NCBI GenBank assembly: GCA_035454085.1
Contig: DAOTEJ010000013.1
Coordinates: 1 to 47,098, forward strand
Direction: 5' to 3'
DNA: 47,098 nt
Source of the DNA: DAOTEJ01 sp035454085
GTDB taxonomy: Bacteria > Pseudomonadota > Gammaproteobacteria > Burkholderiales > Burkholderiaceae_F
Below, one piece after another: positions 14,386 through 24,121 of this stretch. The notes under the pieces are model-generated. The model saw nothing but the letters and a program-made list of their open reading frames with translations, was not told where the DNA came from and did not search any database. Each line of letters opens with the position of its first letter. Positions within the stretch are counted from its first letter, which is position 1. The translations under genes and the position numbers were made by a program.

Positions 14386-15557
14386 AGCGTCCTCATTTCG
14401 CGATCTGCCCGCGCGGCCTCGAGCCGCTGCTGGCGCAGGAGCTCGAGTCCTGCGGCGCCGCGCGCGTGCGCCCCGAGGCCGGGGGCGTGGCCTTCCTCGC
14501 AGATGCGCGCGCCGCGTATGCGGCCAATCTGCACTCGCGCATTGCCAGCCGCGTGCTCATGGAGCTCGGCCGCGCGCCCTACCGCAGCGAGGACGAGGTC
14601 TACGAGGCGGCGCTCGCCCTGCCCTGGGAGGAACACTTCGGTCCCCGCCAGACGCTGCGCGTCGACGTGTCGGCGCGCCGCTCGACGCTGCGCAGCGCGG
14701 AGTTCGTGACCCTGCGCATCAAGGACGCGATCGTCGACCGGCTGCGCGACCGCGAGGGCGAGCGCCCCTCGGTGGACCGCGCCCGGCCCGACGCCCGCGT
14801 CTACGCCTACCTCGACGAGGCGCAGTGCACCTTCTATCTGGATCTGTCGGGCGAGGCGCTGTTCAAGCGCGGCTGGCGCGCCGACAAGGGCGAGGCGCCG
14901 CTCAAGGAGAACCTCGCCGCCGGCCTGCTGATGCTCGCCGGCTGGACCCCCGAGCGCGTGCTGCTCGATCCCTTCTGCGGCAGCGGCACGATCGCGATCG
15001 AGGCCGCGGCGATGGCGGCCAGGCAGGCGCCGGGACTGACGCGGCGCTTCGGCTTCGAGCGCCTGCGCAGCTTCGACGCCGCGCTGTGGGACGAACTCAG
15101 GAACGAGGCCCGCGCGGCGGTGCGGCTCGACACGCCGGCCGCGATCCACGGCGCCGACATCTCGACCCGGGTCGTGGAGCAGGCGCGCGTCAACGCCCGG
15201 CTTGCGGGCCTGGAGTCATGGCTGGCGGACGGCCGGCTGCAGCTGGCACCCGGCGACGCGCGCTCCGTGCCGGCCCCGGGCCCGGTGGGCATGATCGTCA
15301 CCAACCCGCCCTACGGCGAGCAGAGCGCGCCGCGCTCGGCCACCGTGCCGGCGATGATGAAGGCGGTGGCCGACCATCTGAAGCGCGAGTTCGCGGGCTG
15401 GGAGGCCTGGCTGCTCAGCTCGGACCGCGCCCTGCCGCGCCAGATGCGCCTGGCCGAGACGCGCAAGGTGGTGCTGTTCAACGGCCCGTTGGAGTGTCGG
15501 CTGTTCCGCTTTGAGCTCGTGGCGGGCAGCTACCGCAAGGCGCCCGCCGAAGGCTGA
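14382..15557 (+). CDS. rlmL: THUMP-domain class I SAM-dependent RNA methyltransferase (RlmL-like)
   Basis: 391 residues from GTG 14382. The N-terminus FAICPRGLEPLLAQELESCGA and the THUMP domain (about residues 45-155, with AYAANLHSRIASRVLMEL) are followed by EALFKRGWRADKGEAPLKENLAAGLL and a methyltransferase domain with motif I DPFCGSGTIAIEAA and motif IV TNPPYGEQ. This is the architecture of the N-terminal half of E. coli RlmL, which makes m2G2445 in 23S rRNA; the second (RlmK) domain is absent, as in many betaproteobacteria. The target base is inferred. It converges on gpx with a 25 bp gap. Confidence 0.87.
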   Translation: MKRPHFAICPRGLEPLLAQELESCGAARVRPEAGGVAFLADARAAYAANLHSRIASRVLMELGRAPYRSEDEVYEAALALPWEEHFGPRQTLRVDVSARRSTLRSAEFVTLRIKDAIVDRLRDREGERPSVDRARPDARVYAYLDEAQCTFYLDLSGEALFKRGWRADKGEAPLKENLAAGLLMLAGWTPERVLLDPFCGSGTIAIEAAAMAARQAPGLTRRFGFERLRSFDAALWDELRNEARAAVRLDTPAAIHGADISTRVVEQARVNARLAGLESWLADGRLQLAPGDARSVPAPGPVGMIVTNPPYGEQSAPRSATVPAMMKAVADHLKREFAGWEAWLLSSDRALPRQMRLAETRKVVLFNGPLECRLFRFELVAGSYRKAPAEG

Positions 15558-15582
15558 GGGCGCGCTCGGCGCGAGCCCGGCC

Positions 15583-16065
15583 TCAGCCGAGGGCGCGCTC
15601 GATGTCGCGGGCGATGTCCTCGGGCTTCGTGGTCGGCGCATAGCGCTCGATCACCTCGCCGTCGCGGCCGATCAGGAACTTGGTGAAGTTCCACTTGATG
15701 CCCTCGGTGCCGAGCAGCCCCTTTTTCTCGCTGGTGAGCCACTTGTAGAAGGGGTGCGCGTTGGCGCCGTTGACGTCGATCTTGGCGAACAGCGGGAAGC
15801 TCACGCCGAAGTTCATCTCGCAGAACTCGGCGATCTCGTCGTCCGCGCCGGGCTCCTGCGCGCCGAACTGGTTGCTCGGAAAGCCGAGCACGGCGAAGCC
15901 GCGATCCTTGTAGGTCTCGTAGAGCTTCTCCAGCCCCTTGTACTGGGGCGTGAAGCCGCACTTGCTGGCCGTGTTCACGACGAGCAGGACCTGGCCCTTG
16001 AAGTCCGAGAGCTTCTTGGGGCGGCCGGCGATGCTGGTGGCGGTGAAGTCGTAGGCGGTGGGCAT
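15583..16065 (-). CDS. gpx: Glutathione peroxidase (cysteine type)
   Basis: 160-residue thiol peroxidase reducing hydrogen peroxide and organic hydroperoxides. The catalytic tetrad is visible: Cys36 in NTASKCGFTPQY (Cys in place of selenocysteine), Gln in FPSNQFGAQEPG, and Trp/Asn in KWNFTKFLIGRDG. There is no signal peptide, so it is cytoplasmic. Many bacterial members use thioredoxin rather than glutathione as reductant, so the name is conventional. It is transcribed alone; the 326 bp upstream towards pilU contain no gene. Confidence 0.94.
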   Translation of the reverse strand: MPTAYDFTATSIAGRPKKLSDFKGQVLLVVNTASKCGFTPQYKGLEKLYETYKDRGFAVLGFPSNQFGAQEPGADDEIAEFCEMNFGVSFPLFAKIDVNGANAHPFYKWLTSEKKGLLGTEGIKWNFTKFLIGRDGEVIERYAPTTKPEDIARDIERALG

Positions 16066-16149
16066 GGCAGGCTCCTGGGCAATGCAAGCATTGTGCCCGC
16101 TTCGATCGGCCCCGGTCGCCTCGGGGCGACCCGAAGACGGCGGCCCGAG

Positions 16150-16184
16150 TTGTCCCCAAGGTCTGTGGATAAGTCAGGGGACAA
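16150..16184. repeat. Inverted repeat TTGTCCCC/GGGGACAA enclosing a DnaA-box sequence
   Basis: Perfect 8 bp arms (16150-16157 and 16177-16184) flank a 19 bp centre that contains TGTGGATAA at 16164-16172, the exact reverse complement of the DnaA box TTATCCACA. It lies 85 bp upstream of the gpx start. It could be a regulatory or titration site for DnaA, or the binding site of another dimeric regulator. Function is unproven. Confidence 0.5.
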
Positions 16185-16322
16185 GCACGCACAAGCCCGC
16201 TGCGAAAGGCTTCGCGGCAGCTGCCCAAATAGGCGGCAGAGTCGGGCGGCGCAGCGCCTTGTCCCGCGGCCGGTGGCGCGCGGCGCGTCTGGGCATAAGT
16301 CCCACCCTCGGCGCAAAAGCGA

Positions 16323-16344
16323 ACGGCAGCCCGCAGGCTGCCGT
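16323..16344 (-). terminator. Probable rho-independent terminator of pilU
   Basis: A 9 bp perfect stem (ACGGCAGCC/GGCTGCCGT) with a 4 nt loop lies 48 bp beyond the pilU stop. Read on the minus strand it is followed by TCGCTTTTGCG, a short U-rich tract. Confidence 0.55.
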
Positions 16345-16391
16345 CTTGCCCCGCCCACCTCGCCCTAGGGCGAGGGGATGCGGCGGCGAAC

Positions 16392-17534
<1,143 letters not shown>

Positions 17535-17574
17535 GAAGGATTCCTCGTGCGTGCCGGGGCGGAAGCGGCGGGAC

Positions 17575-18618
17575 TCAGCCGTTGAAGGCTTCGGGGCTCT
17601 TGGCGTAGGAGCGCGCCTCGCCCACCGCGATGACGTTGCGACGGACCAGCTCGGCGAGGTTCTGGTCCAGGGTCTGCATTCCGAACTGGCTGCCGGTCTG
17701 CATCATCGAGTACATCTGCGCGACCTTGTTCTCGCGGATCAGGTTGCGGATCGCCGGCGTGCCGACCATGATCTCGTGCGCCGCAACGCGTCCCGTGCCG
17801 TCCTTCTTCTTGAGCAGGGTCTGCGAGATCACCGCCACGATCGATTCCGACAGCATGGCGCGGACCATTTCCTTCTCGGCCGCCGGGAAGACGTCGACCA
17901 CGCGGTCGACCGTCTTCGCCGCCGAGGAGGTGTGCAGAGTGCCGAACACCAGGTGGCCGGTCTCGGCCGCGGTGAGCGCCAGGCGGATGGTCTCGAGGTC
18001 GCGCAGCTCGCCCACCAGCACGATGTCCGGGTCCTCGCGCAGCGCCGAGCGCAGCGCGTTGGAGAAACTCAGCGTGTGCGGCCCCACCTCGCGCTGGTTG
18101 ATCACGCACTTGCGGCTCTCGTGCACGAACTCGATCGGGTCCTCGATCGTCAGGACGTGGCCGTAGAGGTTGTTGTTGATGTGGTCGATCATCGCCGCGA
18201 GCGTCGTGCTCTTGCCCGAGCCCGTGGGCCCGGTCACCAGCACCAGGCCGCGCGGCTTGTTGCAAAACTCCTGGAAGGTGCGCGGCGCCTGAAGCTCCTC
18301 GAGCGAGAGCACCCGCGAGGGAATCGTGCGCAGCACGGCGGCCGCGCCGCGATCCTGGTTGAAGGCGTTGACGCGGAAGCGCGCCAGCCCCGGCAGGTCG
18401 AAGGAGAAGTCCACCTCGAGCACTTCGTCGTAGTGCTTGCGCTGGGAGTCATTCATGATGTCGTAGATCATGGAATGAACTTCCTTGTGATCCAGCGGCG
18501 GCAGATTGATGCGGCGGACGTCGCCGTGCACGCGGATCATGGGCGGCAGGCCGGCCGACAGGTGCAGGTCGGAGGCCTTGTTCTTGACCGAGAATGCGAG
18601 CAGTTCTGAGATGTCCAT
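17575..18618 (-). CDS. pilT: Type IV pilus retraction ATPase PilT
   Basis: Powers pilus retraction for twitching, DNA uptake and surface sensing. 347 residues from ATG 18618 (MDISELLAFSVKNKASDLHLSAGLPPM). Motifs present are the PilT-typical SDLHLSAG, Walker A GPTGSGKSTTLAAM, Asp box LTIEDPIEFVH, Walker B DIVLVGELRD, and the His box GHLVFGTLHTSSA. The AIRNLIRE motif (here TPAIRNLIRENKVAQM), required for retraction in Pseudomonas PilT, is intact. Longer upstream starts would run into the 79 bp gap shared with divergent yggS, so they were rejected. Confidence 0.96.
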   Translation of the reverse strand: MDISELLAFSVKNKASDLHLSAGLPPMIRVHGDVRRINLPPLDHKEVHSMIYDIMNDSQRKHYDEVLEVDFSFDLPGLARFRVNAFNQDRGAAAVLRTIPSRVLSLEELQAPRTFQEFCNKPRGLVLVTGPTGSGKSTTLAAMIDHINNNLYGHVLTIEDPIEFVHESRKCVINQREVGPHTLSFSNALRSALREDPDIVLVGELRDLETIRLALTAAETGHLVFGTLHTSSAAKTVDRVVDVFPAAEKEMVRAMLSESIVAVISQTLLKKKDGTGRVAAHEIMVGTPAIRNLIRENKVAQMYSMMQTGSQFGMQTLDQNLAELVRRNVIAVGEARSYAKSPEAFNG

Positions 18619-18697
18619 CAGGCTGGGGCGACGCCGGTGCCCCACTGAGACACCCGCGCCGCGCATGACGCGGCGAACCGCAAGTTGAGCAGAGTGT

Positions 18698-19432
18698 ATG
18701 TCGAGTTCCAGCGTTGAACTGTCGGCCCGCATAAAGGCGGTATGGGAGCGCATCGCCCTCGCGGAGGCGGCGGCGCACCGGGCGGCCGGCTCGGTGCGTC
18801 TGCTCGCCGTGAGCAAGACCTTCCCCGCGCAGGCGGTGGCGCAGGCCGCTGCCTGTGGCCTGAGGGCTTTTGGGGAGAACTACGTCCAGGAAGGTGTGGA
18901 CAAGGTCGCGGCGTTGCGCGCCAGCCACCCCGACCTGGCCCTCGAGTGGCACTTCATCGGCCCGCTCCAGAGCAACAAGACGCGCCTGGTGGCCGAGCAC
19001 TTCGACTGGGTGCAGTCGATCGACCGCGCCCGGATCGCCGAGCGCCTCGCGGCCCAGCGCCCGGACGGGCTCGCTGCGCTGAACGCGCTCATCCAGGTCA
19101 ACGTGAGCGGCGAGGCGAGCAAGAGCGGCGTCGAGCCCGAGGCGGCGCTGGCGCTGGCCGCCACGGTGGCCGGCCTGCCGCGTCTGTGCCTGCGCGGGCT
19201 CATGGCCATCCCCGAGCCGGGCGTGGCGCCCGCCCTGGCCGCCGATCGCCTGGCCCGCATGCAGGCTCTGTTCGCGCGCCTGCGCGCGGCGCACCCGGAA
19301 GTCGACACTCTCTCGCTTGGCATGAGCGCCGATCTCGAGCAAGCCATCGCCGCCGGCTCGACCATGGTGCGCGTGGGCACCGCAATCTTCGGCGAGCGCA
19401 GCCGGCCCGACCCCCCACAGGAGACCCCGTGA
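18698..19432 (+). CDS. yggS: YggS family pyridoxal-phosphate homeostasis protein
   Basis: PLP-binding TIM-barrel protein (PLPBP family) that buffers vitamin B6 and amino-acid pools; it has no known catalytic activity. 244 residues. The PLP lysine is Lys40 in RLLAVSKTFP. Other conserved segments are FGENYVQEGVDKVAAL, EWHFIGPLQSNKTRLVAEHFDWVQSID, LIQVNVSGEASKSG, LRGLMAIPEP and the phosphate-binding LSLGMSADLEQAIAAGSTMVRVGTAIFG. It is divergent from pilT, and its stop overlaps the GTG of the next gene, indicating coupling. Confidence 0.95.
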   Translation: MSSSSVELSARIKAVWERIALAEAAAHRAAGSVRLLAVSKTFPAQAVAQAAACGLRAFGENYVQEGVDKVAALRASHPDLALEWHFIGPLQSNKTRLVAEHFDWVQSIDRARIAERLAAQRPDGLAALNALIQVNVSGEASKSGVEPEAALALAATVAGLPRLCLRGLMAIPEPGVAPALAADRLARMQALFARLRAAHPEVDTLSLGMSADLEQAIAAGSTMVRVGTAIFGERSRPDPPQETP

Positions 19433-20364
19433 ACCCTGCCCCGCCCCAGGACGCCTCGGCGATCCTCGAAGAACTCGACCGCATCCACGACGACGATCCC
19501 CAGCGCGCCGCCGCAGGACTGCGGGCCCTGGACACGCGCTCGCTGGACGACGCCGCGCTCGGCACCGCGACCTTCCTGCTCGCCCACGTGCTGGGCGAAA
19601 AGCTGGGAGACTGGAACGAGGCGGCCACGCTCATCGCCGGCGCGCTGGCGCAGCGTCCCGCCGCGCCGCAGCGCGCCCTGCGCAACGCCGCGGTGGCCCA
19701 CCGGCTGGCCGGACACCCCGATGCCATGGCCTGGCAGGAGCGCCTGGCCACCGCCGGCAAGACCACGGCCGCGGCGACCGCCCTGGTGGTCGATCTCCAC
19801 GCCCTCGCCTTCAGTCCGGCCCAGGCCGACCCGCAGGCCTTTGCGGCGCGCCTGCTCGGCCTCGCGGACCGTGCCCGCGCCTTGCCCAGTGCCGGCGAGC
19901 TCGACACCGCCCTGGCCGCCGGACTCAACAACGCGACCTCGGCCCTGCTCGATGCCACGACCGAGGCGCCCACGCCGGCCCAGGCTGCCGCCCTGAGAGC
20001 GGGTGCCGAGGCCGCGCGCGCCGCCTGGGGGCGGACCGGCGGCTGGGTGCAGCACGAGCGCGCCGACTACCTGCTCGCCCTGGTGCTCAACCGCTGCGGC
20101 GACGCGGCGGGAGCGCTCGAGGCGGCAACGCGCGGCCTGGCCCTGATTGCCGCGCACGGCGAAGAGGAAGTGGACCGCGCCTTCCTGCTGCTGCAGGCCG
20201 CATCGGCGCATGCGCAGCGTGAAGATCGAGCCGCGGCGCTGGCGGCTCTTTCGAGCGGCCAGTCGATCGCGCAGTCCTGGTCCGACGAGGGCCTGCGCGC
20301 CTGGTTCGCCGACGAACTGGGCAAGGCGCCGGGGCTCGCGGCCCTGCTGGGGAGCGCCCCATGA
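19429..20364 (+). CDS. Hypothetical alanine-rich helical protein between yggS and proC
   Basis: 311 residues from GTG 19429. I do not recognise it. There is no signal peptide or membrane segment. The sequence is strongly helical and alanine-rich, with helix-turn-helix units such as ERADYLLALVLNRCGDAAGALEAATRGLALI and EVDRAFLLLQAASAHAQREDRAAALAAL that resemble degenerate tetratricopeptide repeats, suggesting a protein-binding scaffold. It is translationally coupled on both sides (GTGA overlap with yggS, ATGA overlap with proC), so it is expressed with two genes of PLP/proline metabolism. Codon usage matches the neighbours. The coding call is secure; function is unknown. Confidence 0.85.
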   Translation: MNPAPPQDASAILEELDRIHDDDPQRAAAGLRALDTRSLDDAALGTATFLLAHVLGEKLGDWNEAATLIAGALAQRPAAPQRALRNAAVAHRLAGHPDAMAWQERLATAGKTTAAATALVVDLHALAFSPAQADPQAFAARLLGLADRARALPSAGELDTALAAGLNNATSALLDATTEAPTPAQAAALRAGAEAARAAWGRTGGWVQHERADYLLALVLNRCGDAAGALEAATRGLALIAAHGEEEVDRAFLLLQAASAHAQREDRAAALAALSSGQSIAQSWSDEGLRAWFADELGKAPGLAALLGSAP

Positions 20365-21173
20365 GCAAGATCGCCTTCGTGGGCGGCGGCAACATGGCCG
20401 GCGCCCTGATCGGGGGCCTGCTGCGCGCGGGCGCGGAGGCGGCCAACATCGCCGTGCTCGAACCCTCGGCGGAGCGCCGCGCGGCTCTGGTGCGTGACTT
20501 TGGGATCGCGGTGCATGCGGCTGCCGGCGCCTGGCTCGAGAGCGCGAAGCTCGTGGTGCTCGCCGTCAAGCCGCAGCAGATGCGCGAGGCGGTCCGGCAG
20601 GTCGCGCCGCATGGCGCGCAGGCGACCGTGCTCTCGGTGGCGGCGGGTGTGCGGGCGCGCGACATCGCCCGCTGGCTGGGGCACGGCAAAGTGATCCGGG
20701 CCATGCCCAACACACCCGCGATGATCGGCGCGGGCATCACCGGCGTGGTGGCGCTCGCTCAAGTCGATGCCGCCGCGCGCGACCTCGCCCAACGCGTGCT
20801 GGAGGCCGCCGGTTCGGTGCTGTGGCTGGACGACGAGCGCCAGCTCGATCCCGTGACCGCCGTCTCGGGCAGCGGACCGGCCTACGTATTCCGGTTCATC
20901 GAGGCGCTCGAGGCAGCGGCCGTGGCCCGCGGCCTGCCCCCGGCCACGGCGCGAACCCTGGCCATCCAGACGGTGCTGGGTTCGGCACAGCTTGCCGCGA
21001 CGAGCGCCGAGCCTCCTGCCGTGCTGCGCGAGCGCGTCACGAGCAAGGGCGGCACCACCGCCGCCGCCCTCGCCCGCCTCGATCAAGGCGACTTCATGGG
21101 CCTGGTGGCGGCCGCCGTGGCGGCGGCCGATCAGCGGGCCTCGGAACTGGGCGACGAGTACGGGCGCGACTGA
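20361..21173 (+). CDS. proC: Pyrroline-5-carboxylate reductase
   Basis: Final step of proline biosynthesis, reducing 1-pyrroline-5-carboxylate with NAD(P)H. 270 residues. The N-terminal Rossmann motif is IAFVGGGNMAGALIGGLLRAG. Further conserved parts are VLAVKPQQM, VIRAMPNTPAMIGAGITG, VTAVSGSGPAYVFRFIEAL and RVTSKGGTTAAALARL, the substrate-binding hallmark. The ATG overlaps the stop of the upstream unknown gene. It closes the yggS-unknown-proC operon before a strong terminator hairpin. Confidence 0.96.
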   Translation: MSKIAFVGGGNMAGALIGGLLRAGAEAANIAVLEPSAERRAALVRDFGIAVHAAAGAWLESAKLVVLAVKPQQMREAVRQVAPHGAQATVLSVAAGVRARDIARWLGHGKVIRAMPNTPAMIGAGITGVVALAQVDAAARDLAQRVLEAAGSVLWLDDERQLDPVTAVSGSGPAYVFRFIEALEAAAVARGLPPATARTLAIQTVLGSAQLAATSAEPPAVLRERVTSKGGTTAAALARLDQGDFMGLVAAAVAAADQRASELGDEYGRD

Positions 21174-21210
21174 GCGAGCCCTGAGCGATCCGTCCCGCGC
21201 GGGTGAATGC

Positions 21211-21236
21211 AACGGGGGCGCCGCGGCGCCCCCGTT
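21211..21236. terminator. Bidirectional terminator between proC and dctP
   Basis: A perfect 12 bp stem (AACGGGGGCGCC/GGCGCCCCCGTT) with a 2 nt centre lies 37 bp after proC and about 50 bp after the convergent dctP stop. The flanking TTT on the plus side is short, but the AA/TT ends and position suit both operons. Confidence 0.65.
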
Positions 21237-21287
21237 TACGCAGGCACCCGGGCTCGGCCACGCAGGCCGCGCCGCGGGCGCTGCGCC

Positions 21288-22289
21288 CTACTTGCCGGCG
21301 CGCATGCGCGCGAGTTCGGCCTGGGTGTCCTTGTACAGGTCCGGGAAGTTGGCGATGGCCTTGTCGACTACGGGCTTGGCCTTTTCGCGCATGCGGGCCA
21401 GTTCGGCGGGCGGCACCTCGTTGACCACCATGCCCTTGGTCTTGAGTTCGCCCAGCGCCTTGGCGGCCTCGGCGCGCGTGTCCTTGCGCTCGAAGTCGCG
21501 GGTGGCGACGGCCGCCTTCATGATGATTTCCTGCTCCGGCTTGGTGAGGCTGTCCCACCACTTCCTGCTCACCAGCATGATCCACGGGCTGTACACGTGG
21601 TTGGTCACCGACAGGTACTTCTGCACCTCGAAGAACTTGGACGAGAGGATGGTGTTGAACGGATTCTCCTGGCCGTCGACCGCCTTGGTCTCGAGCGCGG
21701 GGAACAGTTCCGGGAAGGGCAGCGGCACGGCGTTGGCACCCAGGGTCTGGAAGGTTTCGAGGTAGACCGGGTTTTGCATGACGCGCAGCTTGATCCCCGA
21801 GAAGTCCTCCATCTTGGCGATCGGCCGCTTGGAGTTGGTCATGTTGCGAAAGCCGTTTTCCCAATAGACCAGGCCCACGAGGCCCTTGTCCTTGAGCTGC
21901 TCCATGACCTTCTGGCCGATCGGACCGTCGAGCACCGCGTCGGCTTCCTGCACGTTGTTGAACAGGAAGGGGATGTCCCACAGGCCCATCTCCTTGACCG
22001 TGCCCACCAGCGTGGCGGTGGAGCCGACCATCATCTCTTGCGCGCCGCCGGCCAGGGCCTGCTGCATCTGTACGTCGGGCCCGAGCGCGGCCGCCGGGAA
22101 GGCGCGCACCACCATCTTGCCGCCCGACAGCTTCTTGACCTCGTCGGCGAAGAAGTTGACCGCTCGGCCCTGGTTGCTCTGCTCGTTCAGGCCGTAGCCG
22201 AAGCGGATCAGGCGGGGCTGCTGCGCCAGCACCTGGCCGGCCAGCATGGTGCCCAGCACGGCGGCGAGCATCAGTTTGACGAATTTCAT
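21288..22289 (-). CDS. dctP: TRAP transporter substrate-binding protein (DctP family)
   Basis: Periplasmic solute receptor of a tripartite ATP-independent transporter; 333 residues. The signal peptide MKFVKLMLAAVLGTMLAGQVLA is cleaved before QQPRLIRFGYG. The mature protein carries the DctP core GIKLRVMQNPVYLETFQTLGANAVPLPF, with the Arg of KLRVMQNP that normally grips the ligand carboxylate, and AVDGQENPFNTI. The ligand is therefore probably an organic acid. Last gene of gntK-dctQ-dctM-dctP, 46 bp after dctM; the gluconokinase suggests gluconate or a related sugar acid, which is inference. Confidence 0.93.
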   Translation of the reverse strand: MKFVKLMLAAVLGTMLAGQVLAQQPRLIRFGYGLNEQSNQGRAVNFFADEVKKLSGGKMVVRAFPAAALGPDVQMQQALAGGAQEMMVGSTATLVGTVKEMGLWDIPFLFNNVQEADAVLDGPIGQKVMEQLKDKGLVGLVYWENGFRNMTNSKRPIAKMEDFSGIKLRVMQNPVYLETFQTLGANAVPLPFPELFPALETKAVDGQENPFNTILSSKFFEVQKYLSVTNHVYSPWIMLVSRKWWDSLTKPEQEIIMKAAVATRDFERKDTRAEAAKALGELKTKGMVVNEVPPAELARMREKAKPVVDKAIANFPDLYKDTQAELARMRAGK

Positions 22290-22335
22290 CTTGTCTCCTC
22301 TCAGTGCAATCGGGCCGGCAGCCGCCGGCCAGGAA

Positions 22336-23625
22336 TCACCGCATCCAGCGCACCGGCGCGGTGACGATTTCGGGGAACACGACCAGCAGGGCCATCAGGC
22401 CCATGTAGGCCAACAGGTAGGGATTGACGCCGCGGATCACCTGATCGAGCCGCATCCGCCCCACGCCGGCCACGACGTTGAGCACCGTGCCCACGGGCGG
22501 GGTGATCAGGCCGATGGCGCCGTTGAGTATGAACATCAGCCCGAAGTACACGGGGTCGATGCCCGCCTTGACGGCGATGGGCAGCAGCACGGGCGCGAAG
22601 ATGAGGATGGTGGGAGTCAGATCCAGCGCGGTGCCCACGAGCACCAGCAGGATCATCATCGCCGCCATGAGCACGCGCGGGTGCTCGACGAGCGGACCAA
22701 GCCAGCCGGTGAGCGTGGCCGGCAGGTCGGCCAAGGTCACCATGTAGGAGGCCACCGCGGCGCCCGCGGCGAGGTACATGACCACCGCGGTGGTCTTGGA
22801 AGAGCGAGCCAGCACCGACTTCACGTCGGCCCAGCCGATCGAACGGTAGACGAAGGCCGAGATCGCGGCCGCGTAGACCGCCGCCACGACCGCCGCCTCG
22901 GTGGGCGTGAAGACACCGCTCTTCATGCCGCCGATGATCACCACCGGCATCATCAGGGCCCAGAAGGCGCTGCCGGTGGCGCGCAGGCGCGCGCCGAGCG
23001 CGAGCTTCTCGCCCGCGGGCAGTTCGAGCGAGCGCAGTTGCAGCCGCCACGCGAAGATCAGCACGATGCCCATCAGCAGGCCGGGCACGATCCCGGAAAG
23101 GAAGAGCTGGGTGATCGAGGTGTTGGTCGTCACTCCGTAGATCACGAAGGGCATCGACGGCGGAATGATGGGGGCGATGATGCCGCCCGCCGCCAGCAGG
23201 CCCGCGGAGCTCGCCAGCGGATAGCCCTGCTGGCGCATCATGGGCAGCAGGATCGTGGCGAGGGCGGCGGTGTCGGCCAGTGCCGAACCGGACATCGAGG
23301 CCATCAGGATGGCCGCCCCCACCGCCACGTAGCCCAGTCCACCGCGGATGTGGCCCACCCAGGCCTGGGCGAGTTCGATGATCCGGCGCGAGAGCCCCCC
23401 CGCGTTCATCAGTTCGCCAGCGAGCACGAAGAAGGGCACGGCCAGCAGCGGGAACGAGTCGATCCCGCCCACCAGGTTCTGCGCGAACAGCTGCGTGTCC
23501 CAGAAGCCCAGGACCCAGGCCATCGCCGCCCCGGTCAGGATGAGCGAGAAGGCGATCGGCACACCCAGCGCCATGAGCCCGAGCATGGCGACGATGAAGG
23601 TCGCGGCGGCCAGACCCTCATTCAT
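22336..23625 (-). CDS. dctM: TRAP transporter large permease (DctM family)
   Basis: Sodium- or proton-coupled membrane subunit of the TRAP transporter; 429 residues, 11-12 transmembrane segments. Diagnostic segments are the start GLAAATFIVAMLGLMALGVPIAFSL, PLLAVPFFVLAGELMNAGGLSRRI, MASMSGSALADTAALATILLPMM, GGIIAPIIPPSMPFVIYG, LDLTPTILIFAPVLLPIA, and FGLMFILNGAIGLITPPVGTVLNVVAG. The length is typical for unfused DctM. It overlaps dctQ by 8 bp, so the two permease subunits are translationally coupled. Confidence 0.95.
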   Translation of the reverse strand: MNEGLAAATFIVAMLGLMALGVPIAFSLILTGAAMAWVLGFWDTQLFAQNLVGGIDSFPLLAVPFFVLAGELMNAGGLSRRIIELAQAWVGHIRGGLGYVAVGAAILMASMSGSALADTAALATILLPMMRQQGYPLASSAGLLAAGGIIAPIIPPSMPFVIYGVTTNTSITQLFLSGIVPGLLMGIVLIFAWRLQLRSLELPAGEKLALGARLRATGSAFWALMMPVVIIGGMKSGVFTPTEAAVVAAVYAAAISAFVYRSIGWADVKSVLARSSKTTAVVMYLAAGAAVASYMVTLADLPATLTGWLGPLVEHPRVLMAAMMILLVLVGTALDLTPTILIFAPVLLPIAVKAGIDPVYFGLMFILNGAIGLITPPVGTVLNVVAGVGRMRLDQVIRGVNPYLLAYMGLMALLVVFPEIVTAPVRWMR

Positions 23626-24121
23626 AGTCGCCGTCCGGGATCTCGTGGCCGAGGACGAGCGCGCGACGTTGCATCAGGTTGGCCAGGGCCGCGACCCCGA
23701 TCACCAGCGAACCGACAAACGCGGGCAGCGGCAGCAGCCACATCGGGTAGCCCAGCACCACGCTCTTGCTGTTCGTGCCCACCATCACCTGCTGCCACGC
23801 GCCCCAGGCCACCAGCACGCAGGACACCAGCACCGCGAGGTGCACGAGCAGGGTCGCGGCCAGCAGGGCCCGGCCCTTGAAGCGCGCCACCAGGCCGGTG
23901 AACGCCATTTGCTCGCCGCGCGGGTAGGCGGAGGTGGCGCCGATGAACACCAGCCACACGAAGAGCAGGCGCGAGATCTCCTCGCCCCACGCCAGCCCCG
24001 TGCCAAAGCCATAGCGCAGCACCACGTTGCCGAACACCAGCACCACCATGGCCGCCAGTGCCAGGGCCATGAGTCCGTCGGCCAGACGCATCCACGCCGG
24101 CTCGCTGGCTGCGGGCTTCAT
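23618..24121 (-). CDS. dctQ: TRAP transporter small permease (DctQ family)
   Basis: 167-residue protein with four predicted membrane segments: LADGLMALALAAMVVLVFGNVVLRYGF, the LLFVWLVFIGATSAY region, LLAATLLVHLAVLVSCVLVAWG and LLPLPAFVGSLVIGVAALANLM. The WGEEISRLLFVWLVFIGATSAY motif identifies DctQ. The ATG at 24121 overlaps the gntK stop (ATGA); longer starts would lie inside gntK. It pairs with the downstream DctM. Confidence 0.92.
   Translation of the reverse strand: MKPAASEPAWMRLADGLMALALAAMVVLVFGNVVLRYGFGTGLAWGEEISRLLFVWLVFIGATSAYPRGEQMAFTGLVARFKGRALLAATLLVHLAVLVSCVLVAWGAWQQVMVGTNSKSVVLGYPMWLLPLPAFVGSLVIGVAALANLMQRRALVLGHEIPDGDYE

Larger units (their letters stand above)
16066..16391. 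other. Gene-free region between gpx and pilU
   Basis: 326 bp with no credible reading frame. It holds the gpx promoter region, an inverted repeat enclosing a perfect DnaA-box sequence (16150-16184), a hairpin placed to terminate pilU (16323-16344) and an 18 bp perfect palindrome CCTCGCCCTAGGGCGAGG (16358-16375). Confidence 0.7.

Noticed and set aside
15556..15601. Direct repeat GAGGGCGCGCTCG (15556-15568 and 15589-15601) at the THUMP methyltransferase/gpx junction
   Set aside because: Made of the same GC-rich codon words at the ends of two genes; no terminator fold or mobile-element signature goes with it.
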